From NCBI RefSeq assembly GCF_000310185.1, contig NZ_AMXD01000008.1, positions 1 through 57,588 on the forward strand: a DNA stretch of 57,588 nucleotides, in the 5' to 3' direction. Origin of the DNA: Thauera aminoaromatica S2 (GTDB taxonomy: Bacteria > Pseudomonadota > Gammaproteobacteria > Burkholderiales > Rhodocyclaceae). The notes beneath the pieces were generated by a model. That model saw only the letters and a program-made list of their open reading frames with translations, was not told the DNA's origin and ran no database searches. Position 1 is the first letter of the stretch. Each line of letters starts with the position of its first letter. The translations under genes were made by a program, and so were the position numbers. Of the stretch, positions 17,135 through 25,651 are shown piece by piece.

Positions 17135-18690
17135 CAGAACTGGAAGTACAGGAACTCGGAAATCGCATCGCCCCGCGTCAGCGCCGTGGCGAGCAGCAGC
17201 ACGGTCGCGACCAGCCAGGGGGTGCCGATGCGGAAACGCAGCAGCCCCGCTTCATCGACTCCGCCACGGAAATCGAGCGCGGGCCGGTAGCGGGACATGA
17301 TCTGCTGCGTGTTGGGGGCGAAGAAGGCGATCGCCGCCAGGATGGCGAGGTCCCGCCAGACCCAGGCATCGGCGAACTGCCCGGCCAGCAGTCCCGCGCC
17401 CACCCCCATCTCGCCGGCGAGGCGGTTCAGCCGCCAGTGCAGCGCGTTGAGCCAGTCGGGCGGCACGGCCACGCCATTCGCGCCTGTCATCGCGCCGAGC
17501 ATGGCGAGCGCGGCATCGAAGGAGTTCGCGCGGAAGAACACCCACGCGACGACCACCGCCACGAAGGTGAGCGCCCAGCCGAGCACCCGCCACGCCCGGC
17601 CGCCGCGCAGGCCGAGGCGGCCCACCAGCCAGCGCCAGGCATGATTCACCATCAGGTAGAACCCGTGCAGCGCCCCCCAGACCACGAAGGTCCAGCCCGC
17701 GCCGTGCCAGAGCCCGCCCAGCACCATCGTTACGAACAGGTTGGCGTGGCGCCGCAACGGCCCCTTGCGGTTGCCGCCCAGCGCGATGTACAGGTAGTCG
17801 CGCAGGAAACGGGACAAGGTCATATGCCAGCGCCGCCAGAACTCGGAGATGCTGCCCGCCTTGTAGGGCGAATCGAAATTGAGCGGCAGCTTGACGCCGA
17901 ACATGCGGGACAGGCCGATCGCCATGTCGGAATAGCCGGAGAAATCGAAGTAGAGCTGGAAGGTGTAGGCCAGCGCGCCGCCCCAGGCGTCGAGCAGGCT
18001 GAGCGCCTGCCCGGCCTCGGCGGCCTGGAACACGGCGTTGGCATGCGGCGCGATGCCGTCGGCGAGGACCACCTTCTTGAAGATGCCGAGCCCGAAGATC
18101 GCCAGCCCGACCGCAATGTTCTCCCAGTCGAGCCGGTAGGTGGATGCGTGCGCGAACTGCGGCATCATCTCGCGGTGATGCAGCACCGGCCCGGCGATCA
18201 GGTGGGGGAAGTAGGTCACGAACAAGGTGTAGTGGACGAAGTTGAACTCCCTCGCCTCGCCTCGCCAGGCATCGACCAGGAAGGCGATCTGGGTGAAGGT
18301 GAAGAAGGAGATCCCCAGCGGCAGCACGATGGCGTCGAAATGCCAGTGGCCGTCGAAGATGACGCGGGCGCTTTCGGCGAAGAAGTTGAAGTACTTGAAG
18401 TAGCCGAGCAGGAGCAGGTTGGCGCCCACCGCGAAGACGAGGAGCGCACGCCGACGCTGGCCGGCCGGACGTGCGGACTCGCGCGCCAGGCGGACGCCCA
18501 TGCCGTAGTTGAAGACGATCGACGCACCGAGCAGGCCGAGGTAGATGGGGTTCCACCAGGCGTAGAAGAAGCACGACGCCGCCGCCAGCCATGCCGCGGC
18601 GAGGCGCTGGCTCGTGGCGGCGAGCCAGAAGAAGCCGACCAGCACGATCGGCAGGTACAGGTAGATGAACTGCGGCGAATTGAACAGCAT
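17134..18690 (-). CDS. MBOAT family O-acyltransferase (AlgI-like)
   Basis: 518 residues, multi-spanning. 'FYAWWNP' (42-48), 'YFKYFNF' (97-103), 'LYFDFSGYSDMAIG' (246-259), 'RRWHMTLS' (286-293) and 'GGLWHGAGWTFV' (325-336, invariant His H329) are the AlgI/DltB-type signature segments. These proteins accept an acyl group from a cytoplasmic donor and hand it to a periplasmic SGNH partner, here the next gene. The start lies 3 bases after the GT4 stop, so the order glycosyltransferase - MBOAT - SGNH reads as one unit. A second, independent MBOAT/SGNH pair lies at 21254-23712. Confidence 0.92.
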   Translation of the reverse strand: MLFNSPQFIYLYLPIVLVGFFWLAATSQRLAAAWLAAASCFFYAWWNPIYLGLLGASIVFNYGMGVRLARESARPAGQRRRALLVFAVGANLLLLGYFKYFNFFAESARVIFDGHWHFDAIVLPLGISFFTFTQIAFLVDAWRGEAREFNFVHYTLFVTYFPHLIAGPVLHHREMMPQFAHASTYRLDWENIAVGLAIFGLGIFKKVVLADGIAPHANAVFQAAEAGQALSLLDAWGGALAYTFQLYFDFSGYSDMAIGLSRMFGVKLPLNFDSPYKAGSISEFWRRWHMTLSRFLRDYLYIALGGNRKGPLRRHANLFVTMVLGGLWHGAGWTFVVWGALHGFYLMVNHAWRWLVGRLGLRGGRAWRVLGWALTFVAVVVAWVFFRANSFDAALAMLGAMTGANGVAVPPDWLNALHWRLNRLAGEMGVGAGLLAGQFADAWVWRDLAILAAIAFFAPNTQQIMSRYRPALDFRGGVDEAGLLRFRIGTPWLVATVLLLATALTRGDAISEFLYFQF

Positions 18691-18693
18691 CGC

Positions 18694-19839
18694 TCAGGCG
18701 CGCAGGCAGTTGCGGGTGCGCTCGGCCACCGCCTGCCAGCTCAGCGACTGGCGCACGCGCGCGAGCCCCGCCTGTCCCATCGACTCGAGCAGCGGGGGGT
18801 CGTCCAGCAGGCGCGCGAGGGCGTCCACCAGTTCGGCCCCCGTGCTCGCGTCGACGCGCAGGCCGGTCACCCCGTCGAGCACCGCCGAGCCGGTGCCGCC
18901 GGCACGTCCGGCGATCGCCGCCTTGCCGCAGGCCGCCGCCTCGAGGAACACCATGCCGAAGCCTTCGGTGTCGCCGCCGATCTCGCGATTGGCCAGCACG
19001 AACACATCGCAGGCGTTGTACCAGCGCGGAAGGTCCTCCATCGGCACGTGGCCGAGCCGATGCACCCGCTCCGCGACCCCCGCCTCCCGCGCCACGCCGT
19101 CGAGGTAGTCGGCGTCCTCGCCGATGCCGACGATCGCCAGATGCACGTCGACGCCGCGCGCGCGCAGCGCCGGCAGGCTGCGGATCAGGGTGTCGAAACC
19201 CTTGCGCCGGCTCAAGCGTCCGACGGACAGGATCAGCCGTGCCGAATCGCCCAGCCCGAGGCGCGCGCGCAGGTCGCCCGCGGGCAGCCCGGGGCGGAAG
19301 CGCTCGTTGTCGACACCCGGATGGATGAGCACGATGCGCTCGGGCCGGACCCCCATCCCGATCAGGGTGTCGCGGGTGAAATCGCTGTTGGCGATGACCC
19401 GGTCCGCGTGGCGCAAGGCGAAGCACATCGCCTTGTACTTGTTGCCGCGGCCCCAGCCGGTGAGCTCTTCGCCATGGGCGTAGATCACGACCGGGCGCAA
19501 GGTCAGGCGGGCGACGAGCCAAGCCACCAGCCCCTCGGGCAGGGCACGCCCGGCGTGGATCGCATCGAATCGCCGCGTGAGCGCGAGCCGCAGCGCGCAG
19601 ACGAGGAACCTGAGGTACATGCCGAGCGACTCCGGCCGCAGCCAGCCGACGCGCTGCAGGTTCAGGCGGTGCACGCTGTTGGGGTGATCGCGGTCGTACT
19701 CGGCGGCGCCCGGAACCTGCGCCGTCAGGATGTGGATCTCCTTCCCGCCGAGTCGGCGATAGACCTCGTCGAACCAGACGGCGGTGCCACCCTTGGTGGG
19801 CAGGAAAAGCTCGGTGAGGACCAGGTAGCGGTTCCGCAT
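18694..19839 (-). CDS. Family 4 glycosyltransferase
   Basis: 381 residues with a GT-B fold. The N-terminal glycine-rich loop 'LPTKGGTAVWF', 'YAHGEEL', 'GVDNERF', 'LSVGRLSRRKGFDTLI' and the acidic C-terminal motif 'EGFGMVFLEAAACG' (E-x7-E) place it in GT4. It is cytoplasmic or membrane-associated and transfers a sugar with retention of configuration. I chose the ATG at 19839 because the Rossmann strand 'RYLVLTELFLP' begins there. The frame stays open another 21 codons upstream without homology. The gene ends 3 bases before the MBOAT gene. The sugar is not known. Confidence 0.9.
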   Translation of the reverse strand: MRNRYLVLTELFLPTKGGTAVWFDEVYRRLGGKEIHILTAQVPGAAEYDRDHPNSVHRLNLQRVGWLRPESLGMYLRFLVCALRLALTRRFDAIHAGRALPEGLVAWLVARLTLRPVVIYAHGEELTGWGRGNKYKAMCFALRHADRVIANSDFTRDTLIGMGVRPERIVLIHPGVDNERFRPGLPAGDLRARLGLGDSARLILSVGRLSRRKGFDTLIRSLPALRARGVDVHLAIVGIGEDADYLDGVAREAGVAERVHRLGHVPMEDLPRWYNACDVFVLANREIGGDTEGFGMVFLEAAACGKAAIAGRAGGTGSAVLDGVTGLRVDASTGAELVDALARLLDDPPLLESMGQAGLARVRQSLSWQAVAERTRNCLRA

Positions 19840-19873
19840 GGGAGATCTCGGGATCGAAGCGCGCCAGATCGTA

Positions 19874-21112
19874 TCACCGTGCCCGCGCGGCGCAGCGGCC
19901 ATGCATCACGCCCGCGATCAGGAAGACCGGCGCGAGCGCGAACCGCAGGCCGCTGTATTTCAGGAAGCGCCGCAGCGCGGGCTCGTGCTCGACCCGGGCC
20001 AAGAAGACGGCCACCCTGTGCGGCAAGGAACGGGTGACGAGCCCCGTGGCCGCAGCGGCCAGTTCGTCGGCGAGCTCGGCGGTGGACAGGAAGCGCACGT
20101 CCGGATGGCGTTCGAGCACCCCGCGCAAGGCCCGCTCCAGCTCGTCGTTCGCCGCGCGCGCGACCGCTGCGGCGCCCACGAAGCTCTCGCGATGGGTCTC
20201 GAGCAGGACCGGGCGGCCGAGGCGCCGCTTCGCCGCCACGGCCTGCCAGACCTGTTCCGCCCGATGGCCGCGGATCGGTTCGAAATAGTCGTCGCGCACC
20301 AACTGCATCAGTCCGTCGGCGGTGCGCTCTCCATTGCGGATGACGCGCGTCGGCGGCATCAGTGCCCCCTGGCCGTCACGCCCCTCGATGCGACGCCCCG
20401 GGGTGACGATGCAGCGCACGCTGCTCCCCGCCCACGCACGCTCGACCGCGTCGTCCCAGACGAAGGTGTTCGGCACCGCCACCACCGGCGCCGCACCAAA
20501 CAGGCGCTCGAGCAGCCGCGCCTCCTCATCGACGGCACATTGCACCGCCGCGGGATCCAGGGGCCGGCTGGGCAGCACCGAGGCGTCGATCCAGCGGCTC
20601 TGCAAATGCGACGGCAGCCCTTCGCTGCGCGCCTGCGGATCGGCCAGCCAGTCGCGCAGCGAGGCATCGACGCGGGCTCGCGCAAGCAGCGCATCGGGCC
20701 AGAAATGTTCCATGCCGTGTCGCTGGAGGGCGAAGACCCCCGCGCCGCAGCCGGCACGCATCGCCTCGACCATCGGCGCGAACTCGGGCGCATCGAGCGC
20801 CCTGCGGTGGTAGCGCGCAAGGCCGTCGGCCAGCATGGCGGCCCCGTCCGGCAGGCTGCACACGACACCGAGGGTCATCACCGCCGGCCTCCCGCGCTGG
20901 TCGCGCACCGCGGCGAGCCGGGAAGCGAGCCCTGCAAGCGCGTCGGCGTCCGCCACCGGCCCGGGACCCCAGTCGTCGCTCTCGACGATCAGCACGGGCT
21001 GTGCGAGCACGGGTTCGTTCCACAGGGCTCGCAGAGCGGCACGGTGCACAACGACCACCGACACGGTGGCGCCGATCCACCACGACACGAAAAGGGCCAA
21101 CACGAACGACAT
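19874..21112 (-). CDS. Membrane-anchored NodB-like deacetylase family protein ('SDDWG' type)
   Basis: 412 residues. One N-terminal membrane helix ('FVLALFVSWWIGATVSVVVV') is followed by a globular domain. 'IVESDDWGPG' looks like the catalytic strand of a distinct NodB-like group annotated as polysaccharide (de)acetylase. 'PAVMTLGVVC' and 'LQRHGMEHFWP' fit its later conserved segments, the HGMEH His pair probably binding metal. The C-terminus is again hydrophobic. I place the start at the ATG at 21112, which has AGGAG 11 bases upstream (21124-21128). A TTG at 21142 would add ten residues. It lies between the two acylation pairs. Deacetylation of the glycan is inferred and weakly supported. Confidence 0.6.
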   Translation of the reverse strand: MSFVLALFVSWWIGATVSVVVVHRAALRALWNEPVLAQPVLIVESDDWGPGPVADADALAGLASRLAAVRDQRGRPAVMTLGVVCSLPDGAAMLADGLARYHRRALDAPEFAPMVEAMRAGCGAGVFALQRHGMEHFWPDALLARARVDASLRDWLADPQARSEGLPSHLQSRWIDASVLPSRPLDPAAVQCAVDEEARLLERLFGAAPVVAVPNTFVWDDAVERAWAGSSVRCIVTPGRRIEGRDGQGALMPPTRVIRNGERTADGLMQLVRDDYFEPIRGHRAEQVWQAVAAKRRLGRPVLLETHRESFVGAAAVARAANDELERALRGVLERHPDVRFLSTAELADELAAAATGLVTRSLPHRVAVFLARVEHEPALRRFLKYSGLRFALAPVFLIAGVMHGRCAARAR

Positions 21113-21253
21113 TGACTCAACGACTCCTAAGAAGCGCTTCAATCACGACGGTCAGCCCCTACCCCAGCATAACCACGTGTACGGTGGCGAGCAGCCAGTG
21201 CGTCCCCCCGCACGCCCGAATGATCTGCAGGCCCGCGGAGCACCTTTAATCCG

Positions 21254-22690
21254 CTAGAAATCGAAGTAGATGAACTTCTGCGTCGGACCACCAAACATCA
21301 CCAGCATCAGCACGAATACCGCGTAGGCCGTGCCCCTTATCGGGAAGGGCACACGCCACCACCAGACGACGCCGGCGCGTCGGAACACGTCAACGATACG
21401 CGGCTCGACCAGCACGAGCCCCACCGTGAGCAATACCCCGGCGACTTCGTACATCCGCAACGGTGCGAGCACGGCCGGCTGCGCCATCCCGAGCATCGCC
21501 GCACAAATCTGCCAAGCTTGGTCGAAGCCGGACGCGCGGAAGAACACCCAGGTGAAATGCACCGCGATAAACATCGTCGGCCAGCCGAGCAAGGAGATCA
21601 CACGATCGATCCGGCAGCCCTGGCGCACGTCCAGCAGTCGCAGTGCGCCATTCAGCAGACGATGGAGAACCAGCAAGGCTCCGTGCAGGAAACCCCAGAA
21701 CACGAAGGTCCAGTTCGCACCGTGCCACAAGCCGCCAAGCAACATCGTCAGCATCAAGTTGCGGTAGGTGTTGAAGCGACCTTCCCGATTGCCCCCCAAT
21801 GACACATAGAGATAGTCCCGCAGCCAGCGCGAGAGCGTGATATGCCACCGACGCCAAAACTCGGACGGGTTGCGGCTGATGTAGGGAAACTGAAAGTTTA
21901 GCGGCATGACCACGCCGAACATGCGTGCAAGCCCCAGCGCCATTTCACTGTAGCCGGAGAAGTCGAGGTAGATCTCCATGCCGAAAGCTACGGTCGCCAG
22001 CCAGGCACGCATGAGATCGAGGCGCTCGGGGTGGGCATAGAGATCGTCGACCACCGGCGCGAGGTTGTCGGCGAACAAGGCCTTCTTGATCAGGCCGCCG
22101 ACGAAGATAAACGCTCCGATGCGCAGGTTCTCCCACGCGATCGGCTTGAGCGTCTGAAGCTGGTCGACAAGCTCGTGGACATGGAGGATCGGTCCGGCGA
22201 TCAGTTGCGGAAAGAAGGTCACGTAAAGGAACCAGTCGCGATAACCGATCTCCTTGGTGCATGAGCCGCGATACACGTCGATCATCGCGCTGAGCATCTG
22301 GAAGGTGTAAAAGCTGATGCCCAAGGGCAGTGCCCAGTCAATCCAGCCCGGGCGGGCGACCGCGACCTCCCCGCCCACTGCGCTCGCCACCCACAGCGCA
22401 GACTCGATCAGCAGTCCAAGATACTTGAACGCGGCCAGGACCCCCAGATTCGCCGCGATGACCACGATCATCAACGCGCGCGAACGGGTTGCGAGCATGC
22501 CCCGATAGGCGTACCAGTTCGCTGTGATCGAAAAACCGATCAGCAGGAGGTATACCGGTTTCCAACTGGCATAGAAAAGGATGCTTGCCGCTAGCAGCAC
22601 GCCCGCCCGCTGGCCATGCGTGCGCGCACCTGCATACACGGCCAGGACAGCGATGAAGAAGACGATGAAGCTGGCGCTGCTGAAGATCAT
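21254..22690 (-). CDS. MBOAT family O-acyltransferase (AlgI-like), second copy
   Basis: 478 residues, multi-spanning. The same AlgI-type landmarks as the other MBOAT are present: 'FYASWKP' (39-45), 'AAFKYLGL' (86-93), 'YLDFSGYSEMALG' (241-253), 'RRWHITLS' (280-287) and 'GGLWHGANWTFV' (319-330, H323). It is clearly divergent from the first copy and lies with its own SGNH partner, whose stop overlaps this start by 4 bases. Predicted role: passing acyl groups from cytoplasm to periplasm for modification of the polysaccharide. The DNA here looks slightly less GC-rich than the flanks, which may mean separate acquisition. Confidence 0.92.
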   Translation of the reverse strand: MIFSSASFIVFFIAVLAVYAGARTHGQRAGVLLAASILFYASWKPVYLLLIGFSITANWYAYRGMLATRSRALMIVVIAANLGVLAAFKYLGLLIESALWVASAVGGEVAVARPGWIDWALPLGISFYTFQMLSAMIDVYRGSCTKEIGYRDWFLYVTFFPQLIAGPILHVHELVDQLQTLKPIAWENLRIGAFIFVGGLIKKALFADNLAPVVDDLYAHPERLDLMRAWLATVAFGMEIYLDFSGYSEMALGLARMFGVVMPLNFQFPYISRNPSEFWRRWHITLSRWLRDYLYVSLGGNREGRFNTYRNLMLTMLLGGLWHGANWTFVFWGFLHGALLVLHRLLNGALRLLDVRQGCRIDRVISLLGWPTMFIAVHFTWVFFRASGFDQAWQICAAMLGMAQPAVLAPLRMYEVAGVLLTVGLVLVEPRIVDVFRRAGVVWWWRVPFPIRGTAYAVFVLMLVMFGGPTQKFIYFDF

Positions 22691-23712
22691 TGTATGGGTA
22701 CTCGCTGGATTTCGCTGGTCGACGACCCCGCGAGAGCGGCACCTAGCTCGGCGCTGAACCGCTGTGCGCCACGATCGTTCAGATGGCCGGCGTTGACGAA
22801 CTCGCCAGGCGCCATGCGGTGCCCCCGATCGAGAGCGAACAAGGGAACCCCCCGTTGCTCGAGCGCCCGGCGCACGCTCAGGTAGGGTCCGGCTGCGGGG
22901 TGCTCGAGCTCGAGATAGAGCACGTTCCGGTTCGACAGTGGGGGAAAAATCACCGCAACTTCAACGCCTCTTGTCCGCAGCAGGTCAACCAGCCTGAACA
23001 GATTCGCCACCTCCGCGGCGCTCGGCGGAGCGGTGGAGCCGGCCTCCTGACGCGCCACCTGTCCGGCGTCCTGCTGCCCACCGAAACCGGGCCGATAACC
23101 TTGGCGCTCCGCAGCACCGCCTCCGGCTGGTTCGATCTCGACCTGAAGCGACTGGAGAAACTGCAGGAACCTGGCCGGTTCGCGCAACTGCTTGAGGTTG
23201 TCGGCGTAGCCCCACAGCCTGATGCGGGTGCGCAGGAAGGCGTGCAAGCCGTCATCCCGCAGTACGGGCGCGACGAAGAAGACCTCGTAGCCGAGCGCAT
23301 CGCCTCCCTGCAACAAGGACTCGTCCAGCCCGATCAGGACGTTGCCGATGCGTTCTGGCCCAAGCAGGCCTCCTTCATCGAGACGCCGAGCGATGCCGAG
23401 CAGGGTCGTAGCGCCGGCTCCGGGCAGGCCCAGATTGAAGACGCTCGGCCCTGTCGGCATTGCGCGTGCCAAGGTGCGAGGATCGATGCCGTTATCGACC
23501 CGGCTGTTGCCGAGGACGAGCCACCGCGGAGTGTCGCGCTCGACGTGCAGCACCTTCTCGAACGCCCGACCGACCGCGAACACCGCGCGTAGGCGATACA
23601 TGAAAGAGTCGGAGTGCAACAGCGCTTCGACACCAACGAGCATGACCACGGCGATGACCATCCCGAGCCCTGGTAGGCCGATGCTTCGCCAGACTTCCAT
23701 CCTGCGTCCCAT
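22687..23712 (-). CDS. Membrane-anchored SGNH-like protein, probable MBOAT partner
   Basis: 341 residues. There is one N-terminal membrane helix (about 11-31), then 'WLVLGNSRVDNG' (64-75), an SGNH-like block I with S70 as candidate nucleophile. The C-terminal 'NAGHLNDRGAQRF' (H310) fits the catalytic His region, and a Gly/Gln/Ala-rich linker lies in between. It would be the periplasmic acyltransferase working with the MBOAT protein encoded immediately downstream, with which it overlaps by 4 bases. The Asp usually two or three residues before the His is not in the standard DxxH spacing, so the catalytic set is uncertain. The ATG at 23712 follows a GGATGGGG stretch. The open frame upstream overlaps the divergent gene and is rejected. 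Confidence 0.72.
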   Translation of the reverse strand: MGRRMEVWRSIGLPGLGMVIAVVMLVGVEALLHSDSFMYRLRAVFAVGRAFEKVLHVERDTPRWLVLGNSRVDNGIDPRTLARAMPTGPSVFNLGLPGAGATTLLGIARRLDEGGLLGPERIGNVLIGLDESLLQGGDALGYEVFFVAPVLRDDGLHAFLRTRIRLWGYADNLKQLREPARFLQFLQSLQVEIEPAGGGAAERQGYRPGFGGQQDAGQVARQEAGSTAPPSAAEVANLFRLVDLLRTRGVEVAVIFPPLSNRNVLYLELEHPAAGPYLSVRRALEQRGVPLFALDRGHRMAPGEFVNAGHLNDRGAQRFSAELGAALAGSSTSEIQRVPIQ

Positions 23713-23803
23713 AACCCCATCCCGACGTGATCCGCATTGCACTTGCTTTCGTTCACCTCGGCTACCATTAGGGCATTCCGACGAGCCAGAGCATTCTAGA
23801 GCG
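23713..23803. promoter_or_regulatory. Divergent intergenic region between SGNH gene and asnB paralogue
   Basis: 91 bases separate two genes read away from each other, so at least one promoter in each direction should lie here or within the gene starts. It is more AT-rich than its surroundings ('CTACCATTAGGG', 'CATTCTAGAG'). I could not assign a -35/-10 pair with good spacing in either direction and saw no sigma-54 type GG-N10-GC element. Confidence 0.4.
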
Positions 23804-25651
23804 ATGACGAAACGACGAGTACTGTGCGGCTGGGTGAATTTCGACGAGCGGGTCACATCGCACGACCCGCTACGCGCGATGCTGGCTGCCGAAGGGCTGG
23901 GGCTGACCGACGTCCAGATCCAGGCGAGCGAGATCGGCATGATCGCGTGCACCTATCCCGCCTGCTCCACCGCGACCGACCTCGGGGCAGGCTGCGTGGC
24001 TGCGGTCCTTGGCCGTCCGCGCTGGCCCGACGCGGATCTGCGCGAGCGGGCAGAAACCGAAGGTCACGCTGCCGCCGCGCTCGTCGCCTGGCGCAAATCC
24101 GGCAACGACATGCTGCAGGCCATGCGCGGCAATTTCGCCCTCGTCCTGATCGACACCCGCCAGCGCTGCGCACTGCTCGCAATCGACCGCACCGGGATCG
24201 AGCGGCTGTGCTTCGCGCGAGTCGGTGGCGCGCTGGTATTCTCGACCAGCGCCCGCGCAGTCGCCCGCCACCCCCTGACCGCAGCAGCGGTGAACCCGCA
24301 GGCTCTCTACGAATATCTCTACTGCCATATGGTGCCCAGTCCGGATACCGCGTTCTCTGGCGTCGAGAAACTGCTGCCCGCCGAATGCGCGACCTTCACC
24401 GGTAGCACGCCGGCAAAGCGCTCCTTCTACTGGCAACTGGCTTACGATGCGGGTGGGGGCGCCAACGACGCTATGCTGCGCCAGCGCTTCCTGGATCTGA
24501 CCGAACAAGCTGTGGCACGCCAGTACGACGCCCGACAACCCACAGGGGCCTTCCTGTCCGGTGGCACGGACAGTTCGACCGTAAGCGGCATGCTAGGCAA
24601 GGTCGCCGGCGTTCCGGCCAAGACATTCTCGATCGGATTCGAGGCCGAAGGCTTCGACGAGCTCGAATACGCGCGCCTCACCGCCCGCCATTTCGGAACC
24701 GAAACGAACGAGTACTACGTGACTGCGGACGATCTGATCGAGGCGATGCCCTTGATCGCCGCCGCCTACGACGAACCCTTCGGCAACGCGTCGGCCGCAC
24801 CCACCTACTTCTGCGCAAAGATGGCGCGCGAGCGGGGTATCGAGGTGGTGCTCGCCGGGGACGGCGGAGACGAATTCTTCGGCGGCAATGAGCGCTACGC
24901 CAAACAGGGTGTTTTCGAGCACTACCACCGTGTGCCGTTACCGCTGCGCAGACTGCTCGAGCCGATGGTGATGAATTTTCCGCTCGGCCAGTCGATTCTG
25001 CCGGTACGAAAGGCGCAGAGCTATGTCAGGCAGGCCCGCATTCCGCTGCCCGACCGCATGGAAACCTACAACTTCCTGCATCGCAACCCACTGCAGGAGA
25101 TCTTCGAACCGGAATTTCTCGTCTCGGTCGATACCGGACGCCCACTTCAACTGGCGCGCGAAGCCTACTTCCGTTGCGCCTCGCCGGAGATGGTCGAGCG
25201 CATGATGCACCTCGACCACAAGATCACGCTCGCCGACAACGATCTGCGCAAGGTTACGCGGATGTGCGAGGCGGCAGGCGTGGAGGTTCGTTTCCCGCTC
25301 CTTGATGACGACCTCGTCGAGTTCTCCGGACATCTGACGCCGCGTCAGAAGGTGGACAAGGGACGCCTGCGCGTGCTCTTCAAAGATGCATTGCGCGGCT
25401 TCCTGCCCGATGCGACGATCACCAAGAGCAAGCACGGCTTCGGCCTGCCGTTCGGGATCTGGCTTGAGGACCATGCGCCGCTCAAGGCGCTGACGGACGA
25501 CGCAATCGACAGTCTGGGGAGACGCGGCATTGTCAAGCCCGACTATCTCGCACTGCTGCGCCGCGAGCACGCCAGCGGCCACGCGAGCTACTACGGTGTG
25601 ATGATCTGGGTGCTCGTCGAACTCGAGCTCTGGCTGCGCGCCAACTCCTGA
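23804..25651 (+). CDS. Asparagine synthetase family protein with degenerate glutaminase domain
   Basis: 615 residues. The C-terminal half is an intact AsnB synthetase domain: 'FLSGGTDSS' (250-258, ATP pyrophosphate loop), 'GDGGDEFFGG', 'VRFPLLDDDLVEFS' and 'KSKHGFGLP'. The N-terminal half has the right length for a class II glutaminase, but the protein starts 'MTKRRVLCGW', so no Cys can become residue 1 after Met removal, and the NGEIYN-type segment is missing. The half is probably not able to use glutamine, so ammonia would be free or the reaction would differ. It stands alone on the plus strand between minus-strand genes. Its 3' end overlaps the O-antigen-ligase gene by 61 bases. The substrate is unknown. 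Confidence 0.85.
   Translation: MTKRRVLCGWVNFDERVTSHDPLRAMLAAEGLGLTDVQIQASEIGMIACTYPACSTATDLGAGCVAAVLGRPRWPDADLRERAETEGHAAAALVAWRKSGNDMLQAMRGNFALVLIDTRQRCALLAIDRTGIERLCFARVGGALVFSTSARAVARHPLTAAAVNPQALYEYLYCHMVPSPDTAFSGVEKLLPAECATFTGSTPAKRSFYWQLAYDAGGGANDAMLRQRFLDLTEQAVARQYDARQPTGAFLSGGTDSSTVSGMLGKVAGVPAKTFSIGFEAEGFDELEYARLTARHFGTETNEYYVTADDLIEAMPLIAAAYDEPFGNASAAPTYFCAKMARERGIEVVLAGDGGDEFFGGNERYAKQGVFEHYHRVPLPLRRLLEPMVMNFPLGQSILPVRKAQSYVRQARIPLPDRMETYNFLHRNPLQEIFEPEFLVSVDTGRPLQLAREAYFRCASPEMVERMMHLDHKITLADNDLRKVTRMCEAAGVEVRFPLLDDDLVEFSGHLTPRQKVDKGRLRVLFKDALRGFLPDATITKSKHGFGLPFGIWLEDHAPLKALTDDAIDSLGRRGIVKPDYLALLRREHASGHASYYGVMIWVLVELELWLRANS

Noticed and set aside
17437-20037. Plus-strand open frame of over 850 codons across the MBOAT and GT4 genes
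   Set aside because: It is antisense to two well-supported genes and its sequence is His/Glu/Arg-rich with no recognisable fold.
21198-21213. Short hairpin GTGCG-N6-CGCAC between the deacetylase-like and second MBOAT genes as a terminator
   Set aside because: It has only a 5-base stem with no T run. It lies in a 141-base gap where a promoter is equally likely, so I do not call it.
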